A DNA stretch of 64,000 nt, from contig JAQUIJ010000021.1 in the NCBI GenBank assembly GCA_028683385.1, forward strand, positions 28,644 to 92,643, given 5' to 3'. The notes under the pieces are model-generated. The model searched no databases. It was not told the DNA's origin and was given only the letters and a program-made list of their open reading frames with translations. This DNA comes from Prolixibacteraceae bacterium. GTDB taxonomy: Bacteria; Bacteroidota; Bacteroidia; Bacteroidales; Prolixibacteraceae. Positions 60,915 to 64,000 of this stretch are shown in pieces (the stretch's first letter is position 1; every line of letters starts with the position of its first letter). A program made the translations under genes and the position numbers.

Positions 60915-62105
60915 ATGTCAGAAAAGTATAGCCGGGTTATTTTGAAATCCGGAAAGGAGCAATCGCTTCAGCGTTTTCATCCGTGGATTTTTTCCGGAGC
61001 AATTCAGGAAATTGTTGGTAGGGTAGAAGAAGGCGATGTGGTGGAAGTGGTTTCCAGCAAAAAAGAATTTTTGGCCATGGGTCATGTTCAGGTTGGCTCG
61101 ATCGCTGTCCGCATTTTTTCGTTCGATAAAGTAGAACCCGATTTTAACTTCTGGAAAGGAAAACTCGATCGCGCTTTGGATGTGCGCAAAAAACTGGGTT
61201 TGGTTGATAATCCTGATACCAACGTTTACCGTTTGGTGCATGGCGAAGGCGATGGAATGCCCGGATTGATCGTTGATTTTTACAACGGAACTGCGGTAAT
61301 GCAAGCTCATTCAGCCGGAATGTACGTGATTCGGGAAACAATCGCCAAAGCGTTGAAAGAAGTGATGGGCGACCGCCTGGTTGCCGTTTACGATAAAAGT
61401 GAAAAGACTGTCCCGTTTAAAGCTGATCTGGAACCCAAAGATGGATACCTGCTTGGTGAATCAAAAATATTTGAAGTTCAGGAGCATGGCAACCGCTTCA
61501 ATGTAGATTGGGTGGAAGGCCAGAAAACCGGCTTTTTTGTCGATCAGCGCGAAAACCGGCGGTTGGTTCAGGAATATTCGAAAGACCGCAGTGTGTTGAA
61601 TATGTTCTGCTATTCGGGTGGATTTTCGTTTTATGCCATGCGTGGTGGAGCAAAAATGGTTCATTCGGTTGATTCGTCGGCCAAAGCTATCGATCTGACC
61701 AACGAAAATGTGAAACTGAACTTTCCGGAAGATACCCGACACGAAGCTTTTGTAGCCGATTGCTTCGATTACATGGATAAGAATAAAGACAAATACGACC
61801 TGATTATTCTCGATCCGCCGGCATTTGCCAAACATCGTGGCGCTTTGCCACAAGCACTCAAAGGCTACAAACGCCTTAACCTGAAAGCCTTTCAGCAAAT
61901 AGCTTCCGGCGGAATACTATTCACTTTCAGTTGCTCTCAGGTAGTTACCAAAGACAAATTTCGGGAAGCTGTATTTTCTGCCGCTGCCATTTCAGGACGA
62001 AAAGTCCGAATCCTGAACCAACTGGTTCAACCAGCCGATCATCCGGTAGATATGTATCACCCCGAAGGTGAGTACTTGAAGGGCTTGGTATTGTACGTGG
62101 AATAA
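60915..62105 (+). CDS. rlmI: Class I SAM-dependent 23S rRNA (cytosine) methyltransferase, RlmI type
   Basis: A 396-residue rRNA methyltransferase. The N-terminal PUA domain (about 1-75, RFHPWIFSGAIQ) binds RNA; a bridging domain holds VHGEGDGMPGLIVDFY; the Rossmann domain holds the SAM site NMFCYSGGFSFYA and the catalytic LDPPAFAK. E. coli RlmI makes m5C1962 in 23S rRNA; the exact target here is inferred. It is the last gene of the operon with the DUF5063 and exonuclease genes. Confidence 0.92.
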   Translation: MSEKYSRVILKSGKEQSLQRFHPWIFSGAIQEIVGRVEEGDVVEVVSSKKEFLAMGHVQVGSIAVRIFSFDKVEPDFNFWKGKLDRALDVRKKLGLVDNPDTNVYRLVHGEGDGMPGLIVDFYNGTAVMQAHSAGMYVIRETIAKALKEVMGDRLVAVYDKSEKTVPFKADLEPKDGYLLGESKIFEVQEHGNRFNVDWVEGQKTGFFVDQRENRRLVQEYSKDRSVLNMFCYSGGFSFYAMRGGAKMVHSVDSSAKAIDLTNENVKLNFPEDTRHEAFVADCFDYMDKNKDKYDLIILDPPAFAKHRGALPQALKGYKRLNLKAFQQIASGGILFTFSCSQVVTKDKFREAVFSAAAISGRKVRILNQLVQPADHPVDMYHPEGEYLKGLVLYVE

Positions 62106-62180
62106 TTGCAAGTGTCGGAATTCATACCAGACATTCTCCACTGTAAAATATCCGAGTCTTTGTTGGTAGTGTCAAATACC

Positions 62181-62290
62181 AATCACCCTGAACTTCCTGC
62201 CAACTCGCTTGTCAGTCGGGGTTTCAGGGTCTCTTTCAAATTAAAGATGCCGAAACAAGCCTTCGACGTGAGCTCAGTCGAACGTTCGGT
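62181..62290. repeat. Degenerate hairpin repeat between rlmI and the HtrA gene
   Basis: The inverted pair ACCCTGAA (62185-62192) and TTCAGGGT (62223-62230) is followed by a near-palindrome around GAGCTC (62262-62282, TTCGAC ... GTCGAA). These look like remnants of dispersed intergenic repeats. No gene is supported in 62106-62381. Confidence 0.55.
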
Positions 62291-62299
62291 ATGATCCGT

Positions 62300-62334
62300 C
62301 AAAAAAAAATGAAAGGAGCATTAGCTCCCTTCAT
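62300..62334 (-). terminator. Terminator after the HtrA protease gene
   Basis: Read leftward, an 11-bp stem with one G-T pair (62324-62334 and 62309-62319) and 4-base loop is followed by T9. Confidence 0.88.
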
Positions 62335-62381
62335 CTACAAATTAACCCGAAAACAATTGAAAACTATATTGAAAACTCAAT

Positions 62382-63866
62382 TTAACTTTCTGGCTTGATG
62401 ACGTAGTATGCATACTTGCCATCAGGATATTCACCTTCAATCAATAACGGTTCTTTATTGTTGGTGTGCATAAATACACTTTCAATATCGTTTGGGCTGG
62501 CAACAGCCACTTTATTAATATCAGTAATGATAAATCCGCTTTTCATTCCGGCATCTTTTAATTTTCCATCTGTCAGTTTGGTAACTTGAACTCCTTCATC
62601 GATTTGAAGTTTCTCTTTTTCTTTATCAGCTAAAGGTGCAAATTCTGCTCCCAGAACCGACATTGGTTCTTTTACAATGGAGGTATCGCCTTTCATGTTG
62701 CGCAAAACAACCTTAACATTCTTTAGTTCGCCGTTTCGGATATAACCAACGGTAACTTCGTTTCCCGGACTAAATTCGCCTATTTGTTCCTGTAATTGAG
62801 AACCCGTTTTTACACTATTCCCATTAATTGAAACGATAATATCACCTTCTTTTATTCCTGCATTTTGTGCCGCGCCTTCTTTGGTTGTGCTTCTAACATA
62901 TGCACCTTCAACAGTATCAAGTTTTTTAGCCTTGGCAATACTGTCGTTAACCGACTGCATGACAACTCCCAGTACTGCGCGTTGTACTTCGCCATATTTC
63001 TTTAAGTCGATGACCACCTTTTGAGCAAGAGTGGCTGGTATTGCGAAGGAATAACCAGTATAGGATCCAGTTTGAGACGCAATCGCAGCATTAATTCCGA
63101 CTAAATCGCCATTGGTATTAACCAAAGCGCCTCCACTGTTTCCGGGATTGACTGCCGCATCAGTTTGAATGAAAGATTCCAATGGCATTTGACCACTAAT
63201 AATTCCAATGCTTCTCGATTTTGCGCTGATTATACCTGCCGTAACTGTTGAGTTTAGGTTGAATGGATTTCCGACTGCCAGTACCCATTCTCCGAGTTTT
63301 AGTGCATCAGAATTGCCCCAGGTAAGATATGGAAGATTAGTTGCATCGATCTTTACCAATGCGATGTCAGTGTTGGGATCGCGTCCGATTACCTTGGCCG
63401 TAAATTTGCGGTTGTCGTTCAAAATAACCTCCATATTCACTGATCCATCAACGACATGATTATTCGTTACGATATAACCATCGGGACTAATAATTACTCC
63501 GGAACCTGAAGCCATTGCAAATTGTGGTTGTTGTTTGTATCTATGGGGAGTATTGCCTTGTGGTCCATTGGGGCCGAAAAAGAAATTGAAAAACGGGTTA
63601 TCCGCCATTTCATTCATCTGTTCATGCATTTTTACGTCGATATGAACCACTGCTGGAACACTTTTCTCTGCCGCCTCGGTCAAATCAGGTAATTGTGTCT
63701 GGAGGCCACTATTAGATACATTACTTGTAAGATGTACGGGTGTCTTTTCATGGATCAGCAGTTGATTAGCAGATACATCTCCAAATTTGTTGTTCAAAAT
63801 AATTGCTAATGCTGCTGAAACAAAAGCAATGATAAATACTGAGGTAATTTTTTTAATCGTTTTCAT
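62382..63866 (-). CDS. Do/HtrA-family periplasmic serine protease with two PDZ domains
   Basis: Envelope quality-control protease/chaperone, 494 residues, with an N-terminal hydrophobic anchor (about 7-25). The trypsin-like domain has the triad His137 (TNNHVVDG), Asp167 (DPNTDIALV) and Ser244 (PGNSGGAL). PDZ1 (about 285-385) has AGIKEGDIIVSINGNSV, and PDZ2 (about 400-494) has AGMKSGFIITDINKV. It is equivalent to DegP/DegQ. The gene stands alone with its own terminator; a gene of unknown identity ends 31 bases upstream. Confidence 0.95.
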   Translation of the reverse strand: MKTIKKITSVFIIAFVSAALAIILNNKFGDVSANQLLIHEKTPVHLTSNVSNSGLQTQLPDLTEAAEKSVPAVVHIDVKMHEQMNEMADNPFFNFFFGPNGPQGNTPHRYKQQPQFAMASGSGVIISPDGYIVTNNHVVDGSVNMEVILNDNRKFTAKVIGRDPNTDIALVKIDATNLPYLTWGNSDALKLGEWVLAVGNPFNLNSTVTAGIISAKSRSIGIISGQMPLESFIQTDAAVNPGNSGGALVNTNGDLVGINAAIASQTGSYTGYSFAIPATLAQKVVIDLKKYGEVQRAVLGVVMQSVNDSIAKAKKLDTVEGAYVRSTTKEGAAQNAGIKEGDIIVSINGNSVKTGSQLQEQIGEFSPGNEVTVGYIRNGELKNVKVVLRNMKGDTSIVKEPMSVLGAEFAPLADKEKEKLQIDEGVQVTKLTDGKLKDAGMKSGFIITDINKVAVASPNDIESVFMHTNNKEPLLIEGEYPDGKYAYYVIKPES

Positions 63867-63897
63867 AATACTAAATTAGTACTGGTGCGTTAATTTT

Positions 63898-64000
63898 TTA
63901 ATCAAATAGTGTAGGCTGTTCTTTGACATTTTGATTTGAATGAATTTCGGTAAGGAGTTCAGCGATAGTGGTTTTATCGAAAGCTGAGATGCTCAAAATC
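63898..64000 (-). CDS. C-terminal end of an unidentified protein, cut by the window edge
   Basis: An open minus-strand frame enters from the right edge and stops at 63898-63900. The visible 33 residues read ILSISAFDKTTIAELLTEIH and end NVKEQPTLFD. This is too short to identify, but the composition and the 31-base distance to the HtrA start fit a genuine upstream gene. Confidence 0.5.
   Translation of the reverse strand, partial: ILSISAFDKTTIAELLTEIHSNQNVKEQPTLFD

Noticed and set aside
62106..62294. 62-codon frame after rlmI
   Set aside because: It runs straight through degenerate repeat sequence, begins right at the rlmI stop and has no signal of coding.
1..64000. tRNA or rRNA genes
   Set aside because: Scanning by eye for T-arm GGTTCGAATC-like motifs with paired acceptor stems gave no convincing candidate; a tRNA-finding program would be decisive.

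Overview
The window is chromosomal DNA from a member of the Bacteroidota, probably an environmental Bacteroidales/Marinilabiliales-type organism. The evidence is a SusC/SusD pair with its own sigma/anti-sigma factors, a type IX secretion sorting tail on a CotH protein, families largely confined to the phylum (GH97, DUF5916, DUF4159, DUF5063, DUF4382), start regions without obvious Shine-Dalgarno sites, and several TAnnTTTG-like -7 elements. I cannot place the genus. No rRNA, tRNA, CRISPR array, prophage or intact insertion sequence is visible.

Layout. 1-9 kb: a truncated DUF1080 hydrolase, a secreted CotH protein, GMP synthase (guaA), an exported NIPSNAP protein, an M13 metallopeptidase lipoprotein and a type II NADH dehydrogenase. 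9-21.5 kb: sugar genes (GH97 glycosidase, araD, araB, and further on galM) around a leftward polyamine ABC operon (potA-potB-potC-potD), an L,D-transpeptidase, and two small genes bracketed by near-identical terminators in opposite orientation. One of these small genes resembles the Rop-like/DUF683 (CCE_0567) proteins usually found in nif clusters. 21.8-24.8 kb: cytochrome b561-type protein, esterase, PAP2 phosphatase and DgkA. 24.8-30.4 kb: a leftward molybdenum island of eight genes: a one-domain Mop protein with a Cys/His tail, a ModE-type regulator, a TsaA/TrmO protein, an alginate-export-type porin, modA, a two-domain Mop protein, modB and modC. 30.5-42 kb: YdcF-like protein, DUF5916 barrel, Omp85-type barrel, then ECF sigma, FecR, SusC and SusD. 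42-50 kb: msrA, phosphoesterase, sixA, rsmE, a DUF4382 lipoprotein and a second sigma/FecR/TonB-receptor set without SusD. 50-64 kb: a GH43-like enzyme, a Cys/Met-metabolism PLP enzyme, DUF4159 protein, a propeller-phosphoesterase fusion, a type II restriction-modification pair, a DUF5063/exonuclease/rlmI operon, an HtrA protease and the end of one more gene.

The most interesting points are the self-contained molybdenum operon with its own outer-membrane porin and a Cys-tailed molbindin; the restriction-modification pair, whose methyltransferase carries a MerR-like DNA-binding domain with a palindrome just upstream of its start; and a rich population of short structured intergenic repeats. 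Two or three of these repeats look like non-autonomous elements sharing a CTGTTTAAA-type end, and one 27-nt sequence is shared exactly by the leaders of araD and modB. All functions were assigned by reading motifs; no database search was run.
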